64,000 nucleotides of DNA from CAYXLI01 sp964464925 (lineage in GTDB: Bacteria > Acidobacteriota > Terriglobia > Bryobacterales > Bryobacteraceae). The notes under the pieces were generated by a model that saw only the letters and a list, made by a program, of their open reading frames with translations, searched no databases and was not told the DNA's origin. The stretch is taken from positions 186,001 to 250,000 of the forward strand of contig CAYXLI010000001.1 of assembly GCA_964464925.1 (NCBI GenBank). The letters run 5' to 3'. A program made the position numbers and the translations under genes. Shown in pieces: positions 8,437 through 17,604 of this stretch; the first letter of the stretch is position 1; the number at the start of each line of letters is the position of its first letter.

Positions 8437-9753
8437 ATGGCAGAGCAAATAGAACGCAAATTCGGGTTTAATACCCGTTCCCTCCACGCCGGCTACGCTC
8501 CCGATCCAACCACTGGGGCGCGCGCGGTACCGATCTATCAGTCGACGTCGTTCGTTTTCAAAGACTCCGCACACGCGGCGAACCTATTCGCGCTACAGGA
8601 GTTCGGGAATATCTACACGCGCATCATGAACCCGACGCAGGGCGTGCTGGAAGAGCGTGTTGCGTCGTTGGAAAACGGCGTTGCCGCTCTGGCCGTCGCC
8701 AGCGGGCAAGCCGCTCAGTTCCTGGCGCTCACCAGCATCATGGAATCGGGCGACGAATTCGTGTCTGCCAGCACGTTATACGGCGGCACTTATACGCAGT
8801 TCGACGTAAGCTTCCGCAAGCTTGGCATTGTGCCACGCTTCGTAGAGCCCGATGACCCGGAGAACTTCCGGAAGGCGATCACGCCGAAGACGAAGTGTCT
8901 CTATGGGGAGACCATCAGCAATCCGCGCGGCAACGTCCTGGATATCGAGGCAGTGGCGAAAATCGCGCATGAGCACAATCTCCCGCTGGTGATTGACAAT
9001 ACCTTCGCTACGCCGTATTTGTGCCGTCCGCTCGATTTTGGAGCCGACATTGTGGTTCACTCCCTCACTAAGTTCATGGGGGGACACGGAACCAGCATCG
9101 GCGGCATTATCGTGGACGGCGGCAAATTCCCCTGGGAGAAAGGCAACTTCCCGCAGATCACAGAACCCTCCGCCGCCTATCACGGCATGAGGTTCCGGGA
9201 AGTATTCGGTCCGATTGCTTACATCATTCGGGCGCGTGTGGAAGGTTTGCGCGACATGGGACCTTGCATGAGCCCCTTCAATGCATTCCTGTTCCTGCAG
9301 GGTATCGAAACCTTGGGCATGCGCATGGACCGGCACGTATCGAACGCTCTGGCGGTTGCCAAGTTCCTGGAGAAGCACCCGCTGGTCGAGTGGGTAAAGT
9401 TCCCCTCACTACCATCGAGTCCCTATTACGCGCTGGCTCAGAAGTATCTGCCCAAAGGTGCCGGCGCGGTATTCTCATTTGGTATTAAAGGCGGCTACGA
9501 AGCCGGAAAGCAGTTCATGGACAATTTAAAGCTGCTTTCACACCTGGCCAACGTCGGTGACGCGCGTAGCTTGGTGATTCATCCGGCATCCACCACGCAC
9601 CAGCAGCTCTCGCCGGAACAGCAGAAGGCCGCGGGCGTTGAGCCGAATATGATCCGGCTGTCGATCGGTCTGGAAGACGTCGATGATATCCTCTGGGATA
9701 TAGATCAGGGTCTTTCGGCCGCACAACCGAAGTCGGCCGTTACGTCACGTTGA
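8437..9753 (+). CDS. metY: O-acetylhomoserine aminocarboxypropyltransferase (sulfhydrylase)
   Basis: 438 residues, Cys/Met metabolism PLP enzyme family. Opening FNTRSLHAGYAPDPTTGARA and the PLP-lysine motif VVHSLTKFMGGHG (about residue 208) with the nearby GNVLDIEAVAKIAHEHNLPL segment match MetY. It converts O-acetylhomoserine plus sulfide to homocysteine in methionine synthesis. The length agrees with MetY (about 430) rather than the shorter MetB/MetC type. A GAGGA Shine-Dalgarno lies 5-9 bp before ATG. It follows the DHDPS-family gene by 26 bp. Confidence 0.92.
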   Translation: MAEQIERKFGFNTRSLHAGYAPDPTTGARAVPIYQSTSFVFKDSAHAANLFALQEFGNIYTRIMNPTQGVLEERVASLENGVAALAVASGQAAQFLALTSIMESGDEFVSASTLYGGTYTQFDVSFRKLGIVPRFVEPDDPENFRKAITPKTKCLYGETISNPRGNVLDIEAVAKIAHEHNLPLVIDNTFATPYLCRPLDFGADIVVHSLTKFMGGHGTSIGGIIVDGGKFPWEKGNFPQITEPSAAYHGMRFREVFGPIAYIIRARVEGLRDMGPCMSPFNAFLFLQGIETLGMRMDRHVSNALAVAKFLEKHPLVEWVKFPSLPSSPYYALAQKYLPKGAGAVFSFGIKGGYEAGKQFMDNLKLLSHLANVGDARSLVIHPASTTHQQLSPEQQKAAGVEPNMIRLSIGLEDVDDILWDIDQGLSAAQPKSAVTSR

Positions 9754-9798
9754 GTAACATCCATCATTGTGAACGCGTCTGATTTTTTGCGGATCCTC

Positions 9799-11037
9799 AT
9801 GCGTAAGCACAGATTCACGATGTCTTGCCTGTGCGCCGCATCCCTGTTGATGGCCGGTTGCACCGGTAAACAAGCAGAGACCAAAGCGCCTCCGCGCCCG
9901 GTTGCGCCCGTTGTGGTTGCGACGGCTGCGGAGCGTGACATACCTGTGCAGATCAAGGCGATCGGCAACGTCGAGGCGATGTCGACTTCTGCCGTCCGTT
10001 CGCAGGTGAACGGCCTGATCACGCAAGTGCACTTCCGGGAAGGCCAGGACGTACGGAAGGGCCAGTTGCTGTTTGAGATCGATCCGCGTACGTATGAGGC
10101 TACGCTGGCGCAGGCGCAAGCGAACTTGGGCAAGGCAGAGGCAGCGCTCAGCCAATCCCGCGCGCAACTCGCCCGGGATCAGGCGCAGGCCAAACTGAGT
10201 GCTGACCAGGCCACCCGGTATGAAAATCTCGCCCGTCAGGGTATTGTTTCCCGTGATCAAAATGAGCAGTTTCATACGACGGCACAGGCTCAGGATGAAG
10301 CCGTCAAGGCGAGTCGCGCAGCGGTAGAAAGCGCTAAAGCAAATGTCATGGCGGCCGAAGCAGCCGTGCAGGACGCCAGACTGCAGCTTAGTTTTACCCG
10401 TATCCCGGCGCCGATCTCGGGCACTACCGGCAGCCTTACCGTCCGCACCGGAAACCTGGTAAAGGCGAATGACCTCGGGACCCCCTCCCTCGTCAGTATT
10501 AACCAAATCAGTCCAATTTACGTCAGCTTCGCGATTCCGGAGCAGTATTTAAACGAGGTGAAGCAACGGCTTGGGGGCAAGTTGGAAGTGCAAGCTACGC
10601 CTGCCCAGGGCGGAGCGACCACAACGGGAACGCTGACATTTTTGGAGAATGCCGTTGACACGGCAACCGGAACCATTCGTGCTCGCGCCACGTTTTCGAA
10701 CAACACTCGCCAGCTTTGGCCGGGCGAGTTTGTGAACGTTGTCTTGACGGTCGGGTCCATTTCGAAAGCAGTGGTCGTTCCATCGCAGGCGGTGCAGGTG
10801 GGACAGAAGGGCAGCTACGTATTCGTCGTGAAAGATGACAACACGGCCGAAGCGCGTACCGTCGAATCCAACCGCCAGTTCGAGAATCTTGCTGTGATCC
10901 AAACCGGCCTCCGGCCCGGTGAGCGGGTCGTCACCGACGGGCAGCTTAAGGTTACGCCCGGAGGCAAAGTGCAGATCTTGAAGCAACCCGTTTCCTCGGC
11001 TGTCGTTAATAGCGGCATGCCCGGTGGTGCGCCATGA
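9799..11037 (+). CDS. RND efflux periplasmic adaptor (membrane fusion lipoprotein)
   Basis: 412 residues from ATG 9799. The N-terminus has a basic stretch (MRKHRF), a hydrophobic core and a lipobox LMAGC, so the mature protein is probably a lipoprotein tethered to the inner membrane. Then come the biotinyl-lipoyl half motifs (VRSQVNGLITQVHFREGQDV near residue 65), an alanine/glutamine-rich helical hairpin (about 95-195) and beta-barrel domains (ISPIYVSFAIPEQ). It links the RND pump to an outer-membrane channel. A GTG at 9769 would add 10 residues and is possible. It overlaps the pump gene by 4 bp. No outer-membrane factor gene is adjacent. Confidence 0.9.
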   Translation: MRKHRFTMSCLCAASLLMAGCTGKQAETKAPPRPVAPVVVATAAERDIPVQIKAIGNVEAMSTSAVRSQVNGLITQVHFREGQDVRKGQLLFEIDPRTYEATLAQAQANLGKAEAALSQSRAQLARDQAQAKLSADQATRYENLARQGIVSRDQNEQFHTTAQAQDEAVKASRAAVESAKANVMAAEAAVQDARLQLSFTRIPAPISGTTGSLTVRTGNLVKANDLGTPSLVSINQISPIYVSFAIPEQYLNEVKQRLGGKLEVQATPAQGGATTTGTLTFLENAVDTATGTIRARATFSNNTRQLWPGEFVNVVLTVGSISKAVVVPSQAVQVGQKGSYVFVVKDDNTAEARTVESNRQFENLAVIQTGLRPGERVVTDGQLKVTPGGKVQILKQPVSSAVVNSGMPGGAP

Positions 11038-14000
11038 CAGAGCTATTCATTCGCCGTGCCATCACGACGACGCTGCTGATGGTCGGCCTGGCGGCGTTCG
11101 GCCTACTCGGTTATCGTGCGCTCCCCGTCAGTGACCTTCCGAACGTAGACTTTCCCACGTTGACCGTATCCGCCTCATTGCCCGGGGCCAATCCCGATAC
11201 GATGGCCTCGGCCGTAGCTACTCCGCTGGAACGCCAGTTCACCACAATCGCGGGCATCGACTCGATGTTCTCGACTAACACACTCGGCCAGACCCAGATC
11301 ACCATCCAGTTCACTCTGGAACGAAACATTGACGCCGCCGCGCAGGATGTGCAGGCCGCTATCTCTACCGCGCAGCGTCTACTGCCTGCGAACATGCCGT
11401 CGCCGCCATCCATTCGCAAGGTGAATCCGGCTGACCAGCCGGTCATTTTCCTGAGCCTGAGTTCGCCTGTCCTGCCGCTTTCTCAGGTCAATGAGTATGC
11501 GGACACCCTGATCGCGCAGAGAATCTCTACCATCAACGGAGTTGCGCAGGTCCAGATCTTCGGCCCGCAGAAATACGCCGTTCGCGTGCAGTTGGATCCC
11601 GATAAGCTCGCCTCCCGCGGGATCGGCATTGACGAAGTCCGGCAGGCGTTGGCCTCGAGCAATGTCAATCTGCCCACGGGCGTCTTGTATGGTTCGCACC
11701 AGGCGTTCACCGTGGAGGCGACCGGTCAGTTGAACAACGCCGCCGCGTTCCGCCCGTTAATCGTAGCCTATCGGGCAGGGAACCCCGTCCGGCTGGGTGA
11801 ACTCGGCAACGTTCTCGACAGTGTGGAGAACGACAAGAATGCAAGCTGGTACAACAACACGCGAGCCATCGTGCTTGCCGTTCAACGGCAACCCGGCACG
11901 AATACGGTCGGAGTCGTCGAAGAGATTCGGAACACCATCAAGCCGATCCTGCAGCAGCTTCCGGCTTCCGTAAACCTGGACGTCTTGTATGACCGTTCGG
12001 TGCCGATCCGCGAGTCGATTCAGGACGTCAAATTCACACTTCTTCTGACAATCGTTCTGGTTGTCCTTGTGATCTTCTTCTTCCTGCGGAACATCTCCGC
12101 CACCATCATCCCGAGTCTCGCCGTTCCTCTCTCTTTGATTGCCACGTTCGGCGTAATGTACATGCTGAACTACACGCTCGACAATCTGTCTCTGATGGCA
12201 TTGACACTATCGGTCGGGTTTGTGGTGGACGATGCCGTGGTGATGCTGGAGAACATCGTGCGGCACATGGAGATGGGCAAACCACGCATGCTGGCGGCGT
12301 TTGAAGGCTCCCGCGAAATCTCTTTTACCATCTTGTCCATGACCTTGTCGCTGGTGGCCGTGTTCATCCCGGTTCTCTTCATGGGCGGGTTGGTCGGGCG
12401 TCTTCTGCGGGAATTTGCGGTCACCATCAGTGTTTCTATTCTTGCGTCCGCGGTGATCTCACTCACGCTCACTCCCATGCTTTGCAGCCGATTCCTCCAG
12501 CATGAACACGGCAAGAAGCATGGAGCGCTCTACCGGGCTTCAGAAGCTTTTTTCAACGGCATGTTGCACTGGTACGACGTCAGCCTGCGGTTCGTTTTGC
12601 GTCACAAGCCGGCTACCGTCGTGCTGTCACTTGCGTTGATTGTTGTTACTGGATATCTATTCACAGTCACTCCCAAGGGTTTTCTGCCCATTGAAGATAT
12701 CGGGCAGATCTTCGGCTTTACTGAGGGGCCGGAAGACATCTCATTCGATTCCATGGCTCAGCATCAGATCGCCGTCGCCAAGGTCATATCGGAAAGCCCC
12801 TATGTCATGGGGTTCCAGTCTTCGATCGGTGGCGGCGGATCCATGGTTTCGGCAACGAACCAGGGCCGCGTATTCGCGCGTCTGAAGCCCCGCAGCGAGC
12901 GTCCGAAGGCCGACGACATTATCAAGGATTGGCGGGTCAGGTTTGCCAAGATCCCGGGCATCAACGTATTCATGCAGGTCCCGCCGACGATCCGCATAGG
13001 CGGGAACCTCAGCAAGAGCCTCTACCAGTTCACGCTCGCGGACAGCGACACCGCCGAGCTTTTCAACTGGGCCCCAAAGGTCGAGGCCAAGATGCGCGGT
13101 ATCCCTGGTTTGCAGGATGTCACGAGTGACCTGCGCCTCTCCTCGCCCAAGCTGACGGTCGAGATCGACCGCGATAAGGCAAATGCCCTCGGAGTCACGG
13201 CCGAGCAGATCGAGCAAGCCCTCTTCAGTGCGTATAGCCAGCGGCAAGTTTCGACTATGTACACGCCGGCGAACACGTATTACGTAGTCATGGAGGTGCT
13301 GCCCGAAGCGCAACGCGATCCATCCGCGCTCTCCAAGATCTACATCAACTCGAATACGAAGACTTTGGTCCCGCTCTCCACGGTGACAAAGATTACCCGC
13401 GGGGTCGCGCCGTCATCAGTGAACCATATCGGCCAGCTTCCCGCGGTGACGGTGTCGTTCAATCTCAGCGAGGGCCTTTCGCTCGGCGAGGCGGTCGATC
13501 GAATCCGCACCGAAATGGAGCAGATGGGCCTGCCGGCAACTATCAACACCTCCTTCACCGGAACTGCGCAGGCGTTTCAGGACTCTTTGAAGAACCTGTG
13601 GGTGCTGCTGATCGTCGCGATTCTCGTGATCTACCTCATCCTCGGCGTTCTTTATGAGAGCTTCATCCACCCGATCACGATCCTATCCGGTCTGCCTTCC
13701 GCCGGTCTGGGAGCCTTAATCACGCTGCTGCTTTTCAAGGATGAGCTAAACCTTTATGCGTTTGTCGGCCTGATCATGTTGATCGGTATCGTGAAGAAGA
13801 ATGCGATCATGATGATCGATTTTGCGCTGGAACAGCAACGCCTTCATATGAAGAATGCCGATCAGGCGATTTACGAAGGCTGCTTGATGCGGTTCCGCCC
13901 CATCATGATGACCACCATGGCGGCACTCCTTGGAACTCTCCCGATTGCGCTCGGGCTCGGCGCCGGAGCCGAATCCCGCCGGCCGCTCGGCCTCGCGGTC

Positions 14001-14180
14001 GTGGGCGGTCTGGTGGTGTCGCAATTCCTGACGCTCTACATCACTCCGGTAATCTACATTTACCTGGAGCACTTCGAAGAGCGCTTTAAGGATTGGCAGC
14101 ACCGCCGGGCGGAGCGCAAACGCAAAAGGCAGGAGCGCGAACTGCAGAGTCCGGAACCGGAGATTACCGGCGTTCGCTAG
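11034..14180 (+). CDS. RND multidrug efflux permease (HAE1/MdtB-like)
   Basis: 1048 residues, normal for AcrB/MdtB-type transporters. Starts with a TM helix and the conserved ALPVSDLPNVDFPTL segment; large periplasmic loops follow TM1 and TM7; TM4 carries the proton-relay pair in VGFVVDDAVVMLEN; late helices include IMLIGIVKKNAIMMIDFA. It is a proton-driven inner-membrane exporter of drugs or lipophilic compounds, working with the adaptor encoded just upstream. The start overlaps the adaptor stop (ATGA), so stoichiometric expression is likely. The cytoplasmic tail is very basic (RRAERKRKRQERE). Confidence 0.95.
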   Translation: MTELFIRRAITTTLLMVGLAAFGLLGYRALPVSDLPNVDFPTLTVSASLPGANPDTMASAVATPLERQFTTIAGIDSMFSTNTLGQTQITIQFTLERNIDAAAQDVQAAISTAQRLLPANMPSPPSIRKVNPADQPVIFLSLSSPVLPLSQVNEYADTLIAQRISTINGVAQVQIFGPQKYAVRVQLDPDKLASRGIGIDEVRQALASSNVNLPTGVLYGSHQAFTVEATGQLNNAAAFRPLIVAYRAGNPVRLGELGNVLDSVENDKNASWYNNTRAIVLAVQRQPGTNTVGVVEEIRNTIKPILQQLPASVNLDVLYDRSVPIRESIQDVKFTLLLTIVLVVLVIFFFLRNISATIIPSLAVPLSLIATFGVMYMLNYTLDNLSLMALTLSVGFVVDDAVVMLENIVRHMEMGKPRMLAAFEGSREISFTILSMTLSLVAVFIPVLFMGGLVGRLLREFAVTISVSILASAVISLTLTPMLCSRFLQHEHGKKHGALYRASEAFFNGMLHWYDVSLRFVLRHKPATVVLSLALIVVTGYLFTVTPKGFLPIEDIGQIFGFTEGPEDISFDSMAQHQIAVAKVISESPYVMGFQSSIGGGGSMVSATNQGRVFARLKPRSERPKADDIIKDWRVRFAKIPGINVFMQVPPTIRIGGNLSKSLYQFTLADSDTAELFNWAPKVEAKMRGIPGLQDVTSDLRLSSPKLTVEIDRDKANALGVTAEQIEQALFSAYSQRQVSTMYTPANTYYVVMEVLPEAQRDPSALSKIYINSNTKTLVPLSTVTKITRGVAPSSVNHIGQLPAVTVSFNLSEGLSLGEAVDRIRTEMEQMGLPATINTSFTGTAQAFQDSLKNLWVLLIVAILVIYLILGVLYESFIHPITILSGLPSAGLGALITLLLFKDELNLYAFVGLIMLIGIVKKNAIMMIDFALEQQRLHMKNADQAIYEGCLMRFRPIMMTTMAALLGTLPIALGLGAGAESRRPLGLAVVGGLVVSQFLTLYITPVIYIYLEHFEERFKDWQHRRAERKRKRQERELQSPEPEITGVR

Positions 14181-14253
14181 TCCTCCTGGTACATTCGGTC
14201 TACATCCAAAAAGTCAGTTCCTCCGTATGCTTGGCAGGGAGGAATACCTCACG

Positions 14254-14760
14254 ATGAAAACGACTCTGACCTTGGCGGCTGCGCTCGGCTTGCTTTTCAT
14301 GATGGCAGCCTGCTCGCACGCCCCTGCGGACAACCGGGATGCGGATACGAAGGTAATCCGCGATCTAGAAACTGCCTGGAACAACGACATCAAAACAAAA
14401 GATCCCGCCAAGTGGGCAGGTTATTATGCGGAAGACGCTGTGCTGATGGTGCCGGGCATGAAACCGGTGCTAGGGAAAACGGCCATCGCCGAAGCATTGA
14501 AACAATTCACAGCCGATCCGAATCTCTCGCTCAGTTTCAGCGCAAATCACGTCGAGGTAGCGCGTTCCGGAGATCTCGCCGTCACTCAAGGCACTTACAC
14601 GATGACAATGACCGATCCGGTCTCGAAAAACAAGATGACGGATACGGGCACTTACGAGACAACCTTCAAAAAGCAGGCGGACGGAAGCTGGAAAGCCGTG
14701 TTCGACGCGAACGTTTCCGATGTGCCGCCCCAGGCGCCGGCGGTGAAGCAGAAGAAATAA
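14254..14760 (+). CDS. NTF2-like (SgcJ/DUF4440-type) lipoprotein
   Basis: 168 residues from ATG 14254, which has a GGGAGGAA ribosome site 6-13 bp upstream; an upstream ATG at 14227 has none. The signal peptide ends in a lipobox (MMAACSHA). The mature part shows the cone-shaped NTF2/ketosteroid-isomerase-like pattern: DLETAWNNDIKTKDPAKWAG, EDAVLMVPGMKPVLGK, KAVFDANVSD. Such domains bind small ligands or act as isomerase-like enzymes; the activity here is unknown. It follows the RND pump by 73 bp and converges on the zinc-ribbon gene. Confidence 0.8.
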   Translation: MKTTLTLAAALGLLFMMAACSHAPADNRDADTKVIRDLETAWNNDIKTKDPAKWAGYYAEDAVLMVPGMKPVLGKTAIAEALKQFTADPNLSLSFSANHVEVARSGDLAVTQGTYTMTMTDPVSKNKMTDTGTYETTFKKQADGSWKAVFDANVSDVPPQAPAVKQKK

Positions 14761-14776
14761 ACTGATTCCGGAAGAA

Positions 14777-15079
14777 CTAGTCGAAATCGAAAGCCCGCTT
14801 CGGCTTCTCGTCGTCCGGGCTTTCCTTCGCCTGCTTCAGCAACTCGTCGAATTTTTTGTCCAGAACTGACTGCCGGGTCTTCTGCTCGGCGAAAGATTTC
14901 TGGAACATTTCCTCCCGCTTCGCCGCCTCGCCCTTCAGGTTCGCCACCGCTGCCGCAATATCCTCAATAGCCTTCGGCTTCTCAGGAACCTTATGGCTGA
15001 GAACCGCGCCCGTTTCTGTATCCACCTTCAGGGCCGCCTGGCAACAGGGGCATTCGACCTCGAGCGTGCCTTTCTTCAT
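14777..15079 (-). CDS. Small protein with N-terminal CxCC zinc-ribbon-like motif and coiled coil
   Basis: 100 residues. Cys at 10, 12 and 13 in VECPCCQAAL looks like a half zinc ribbon as in small archaeal/bacterial regulatory proteins; there is no second Cys pair, so metal binding would need a partner or a dimer. Residues 35-90 are charged and helical (KREEMFQKSFAEQKTRQ), ending in a DFD tail. It sits 21 bp downstream of terC on the same strand, and may be co-transcribed with it. No function assigned. Confidence 0.65.
   Translation of the reverse strand: MKKGTLEVECPCCQAALKVDTETGAVLSHKVPEKPKAIEDIAAAVANLKGEAAKREEMFQKSFAEQKTRQSVLDKKFDELLKQAKESPDDEKPKRAFDFD
14790..14823. terminator. Possible hairpin terminator inside the 3' end of the zinc-ribbon gene
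   Basis: Perfect 8-bp arms AAAGCCCG (14790-14797) and CGGGCTTT (14816-14823) with an 18-nt loop, 30 bp after the stop of the NTF2-like gene. The T-rich end is short. The arms also encode part of the opposing protein's tail, so the symmetry could be chance. Confidence 0.3.
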
Positions 15080-15100
15080 AACCGCAAGCTTACCAGATGC

Positions 15101-16072
15101 TCAGGCCTCCTCGGCCGTCGCCGGCTTCGGGAACATGAGGGAGAGAAGGATGAACAGGAGCAGAATCGCCCCGATTACGCCAAGAGAGAGACCGATCGGG
15201 AACTTTCCTTCATAGAAATCGTTGAGCCAGACCATCTTCAGGCCGACGAAGATCAGAATCAGGGACAAGCCGTACTTCAGCAGGTGGAAACGGTCCGCCG
15301 CGCTCGCCAGCAGGAAATATAGCGACCGCAATCCAAGAATCGCACAAATGTTGGATGTGAAGACGATCATCGGCTCCTTGGTGACCGCAAAGATTGCCGG
15401 CACGGAATCGATGGCAAACACAATGTCGGTTAGTTCCAGGAATACCAATGCCAGCAGCAGTGGACTCACGAAGAGCACGCCATCTCTCCGCACGAAAAAT
15501 CTAGGTCCTTCAAAGCGCTCCGTGATGGGTAGGTGTCTGCGCATCCAGCGGATCACCAGATTGGACTCCGGATCGATCGGCTTATCTGAGGCGAACATCA
15601 GCTTCGCACCGGTCACTATCAGCAACGCACCGAAGAGAAGCAGCACCCATTGAAACTGGAAAAGCGCGGCCCCAAGCGCGATGAAGATCGCGCGGAAAAC
15701 GAGTGCTCCTAGAATTCCGTAGAACAGGACCCGGTGCTGTAGCTTGTGAGGAACGCCGAAGTACGAGAAACCCACCACGAATACGAAGATGTTATCCACC
15801 GACAGCGCCTTCTCAATCAGGTACCCGGTCAGGAACTCCAGCCCCACACGATTCGCAATTGCGTGCTCGCCGAAGCGATCGAGCGCGTATGCGTACAATA
15901 CGCCATTCACGCAAAGCGATACAAAGATCCAAATCGCGCTCAATATGGTCGCTTCGCGGAAGCTGATCGCACGCGGCTTCCGATGGAACACGCCGAGGTC
16001 GATAACCAAAAGGCTTATCACGAACAACGTGAAAAGAGCATAGATCCACCAGAATTCAGAGAACGGGAACAT
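15101..16072 (-). CDS. TerC family integral membrane protein (Alx-like)
   Basis: 323 residues, about nine TM helices, the Alx/TerC long form. Recognisable segments are EKALSVDNIFVFVVGFSYFG near residue 95 and LVFLELTDIVFAIDSVPAIF near residue 210, with membrane-embedded Asp residues typical of the family. TerC/Alx proteins are linked to manganese export or metal supply to exported enzymes and to alkaline or tellurite stress. Here the gene is flanked by a PGPGW-like membrane protein upstream (3 bp) and a zinc-ribbon-like protein downstream. Confidence 0.92.
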   Translation of the reverse strand: MFPFSEFWWIYALFTLFVISLLVIDLGVFHRKPRAISFREATILSAIWIFVSLCVNGVLYAYALDRFGEHAIANRVGLEFLTGYLIEKALSVDNIFVFVVGFSYFGVPHKLQHRVLFYGILGALVFRAIFIALGAALFQFQWVLLLFGALLIVTGAKLMFASDKPIDPESNLVIRWMRRHLPITERFEGPRFFVRRDGVLFVSPLLLALVFLELTDIVFAIDSVPAIFAVTKEPMIVFTSNICAILGLRSLYFLLASAADRFHLLKYGLSLILIFVGLKMVWLNDFYEGKFPIGLSLGVIGAILLLFILLSLMFPKPATAEEA

Positions 16073-16075
16073 GAG

Positions 16076-16237
16076 TTACTGCGGGCGCCTCAACTTGCCG
16101 AGCCAGGGCCGCACAAATCTGTGCTCGTGCCCTAGGACGGCGGCGCCGGCCAGCATAAGGGGAATCCCCGGAACCATGGGGAGGAGGCAGCCGACCCCAC
16201 CCATCACTAATAGGCTGATACCGAATGCTTCTTTCAT
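16076..16237 (-). CDS. Small PGPGW-like transmembrane protein
   Basis: 53 residues from ATG 16237, one base after the stop of the site-2 protease gene; a longer start at 16267 would overlap that gene. Two short hydrophobic segments surround LLPMVPGIPLMLAGAAVL, which resembles the PGPGW family (PF09656) although the exact PGPGW string is not kept, and the end is basic (RPWLGKLRRPQ). Too short for function assignment; operon position between the protease and terC suggests a membrane-stress role. Confidence 0.6.
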   Translation of the reverse strand: MKEAFGISLLVMGGVGCLLPMVPGIPLMLAGAAVLGHEHRFVRPWLGKLRRPQ

Positions 16238-16238
16238 T

Positions 16239-17327
16239 TCACGCCGCCAACCGCGCGCGCCGCGCATTCTGCAACATCAAAAATTCGCCGATATTTTTCA
16301 TTGTCATCAGCCCCACCAGGTGGTTCCGCTCGAAAACAGGTACAGTCGGCAGTTCGCTCTGGTGTAGCATCGTCAAAGCTGATTCTAACGAATCAGTCGC
16401 GCGCAACGTCGCGAACTGCCGCGTCATCGCCTGCTCGACGTTCGCATTTTCGCCGGCCATGGCGAGGGTCTCCACAAGCTGCTGCCGCGTAAGAATGCCC
16501 ACCAACATGCCTTCCGAAATGACCGGAAAATCCTGCTGCGCGGTTGCGAGCAGCACCCGCGTAGCCGTGGCGAGCGAATCTTGCGGATGCAGAATATGGA
16601 ACTCAGTGGTCATGGCCTCGCCCACCCGTGTTCCAGTGAACGCATGCCGCATCTCAGCCAGGCGCGCTTCCTGCGCTGCGCCTACCCAGACAAACACCGC
16701 AATGAGTAGCAGGATCGGATTGCCTATCACGCCCACGATTCCGAAGAGCAGCGCCATCATCTGCCCCATTGTTGCGGCGGCGCGCGTCGCCCGCGCGTAA
16801 GGTAATTTCCCCGCGAGAAGGGCGCGCAGTACGCGTCCACCATCCATTGGAAATGCAGGCAGCAGGTTGAACGCCACGAGCAAGAGATTTGAGGCCATCA
16901 GCCGTTCCAGGAAGGGGCCGCTTTGGAGGGTCGCGACGGACAGAGGCTCATACACACCGGCCACTCGCAGAATGGCGTATAGCGCAATCGCGATCGCTAC
17001 ATTTACCGCCGGTCCGGCTAGTGCGACCAGCAATTCCTGCTTCGGCTCGTCTGGCATGCGCTCCAGGCGTGCTAAGCCGCCAATCGGTAACACCGTGATG
17101 TCCTGCGTCTGAATTCCAAATCGCCTTGCAGTCAGGGCGTGCCCGAACTCGTGCAGCACCACACAGACGAACAGAGCAATGGTGAAACCAGCGCCGGCGA
17201 GGGCTGCAACGAAGTTCCCGTCCTCCAGGAAGTTGGAGAACACCAGCCAGGCGATTAATAGCAGGAAAGTGGCATGGACGAAGACATCGATGCCGAAGAT
17301 ACGGCCGAGCTTCCAGGACCAGCGCAT
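16239..17327 (-). CDS. Site-2 protease (M50) with two C-terminal CBS domains
   Basis: 362 residues. The zinc motif HEFGH is at about residue 60 and the second motif NLLPAFPMDGGRVL at about residue 157, both embedded in hydrophobic helices, so the active site is intact. Two CBS domains follow (from VGEAMTTEFHILHPQDSL near 230 and VEQAMTRQFATLRATDSL near 295). This resembles Rip3-type intramembrane proteases; CBS domains usually sense adenine nucleotides. It may cleave an anti-sigma factor or membrane protein. Unlike RseP there is no PDZ domain. Confidence 0.9.
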   Translation of the reverse strand: MRWSWKLGRIFGIDVFVHATFLLLIAWLVFSNFLEDGNFVAALAGAGFTIALFVCVVLHEFGHALTARRFGIQTQDITVLPIGGLARLERMPDEPKQELLVALAGPAVNVAIAIALYAILRVAGVYEPLSVATLQSGPFLERLMASNLLLVAFNLLPAFPMDGGRVLRALLAGKLPYARATRAAATMGQMMALLFGIVGVIGNPILLLIAVFVWVGAAQEARLAEMRHAFTGTRVGEAMTTEFHILHPQDSLATATRVLLATAQQDFPVISEGMLVGILTRQQLVETLAMAGENANVEQAMTRQFATLRATDSLESALTMLHQSELPTVPVFERNHLVGLMTMKNIGEFLMLQNARRARLAA

Positions 17328-17388
17328 GAAAAATTAAGCCTCCCCAGGAATTGGATTCTCGCGGAAGCTTTGAGGTTTCCGAATCTAC

Positions 17389-17604
17389 CTAGCCGTTATC
17401 GTTCCACTCTTCATACCAGGCCATCTGAATCGCCTCCAGTTTGCCTTCGTTCGATTTCTGCGGATCGTCGCTGAAGTCTTCCAGTTCGGTTATCCACTTG
17501 TGCAAATCGGTGAATCGCACCTTCAGCGGATCCACATCCGGGTACTTTTCATGCAACGCGAGCGCGATGTTATCGAATTGCTCCCATGTGAGTCCTGCGG
17601 CCAT
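17389..17604 (-). CDS. iscX: IscX (Fe-S cluster assembly accessory protein)
   Basis: 71 residues, clearly IscX/YfhJ: LTWEQFDNIALALHEKYPD, RFTDLHKWITELEDF and C-terminal IQMAWYEEWNDN. IscX is an acidic iron-binding modulator of IscS. It begins within the hscA stop codon (TAATG overlap), as the last gene of the isc operon. In many bacteria fdx lies between hscA and iscX; here it does not. Confidence 0.96.
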   Translation of the reverse strand: MAAGLTWEQFDNIALALHEKYPDVDPLKVRFTDLHKWITELEDFSDDPQKSNEGKLEAIQMAWYEEWNDNG

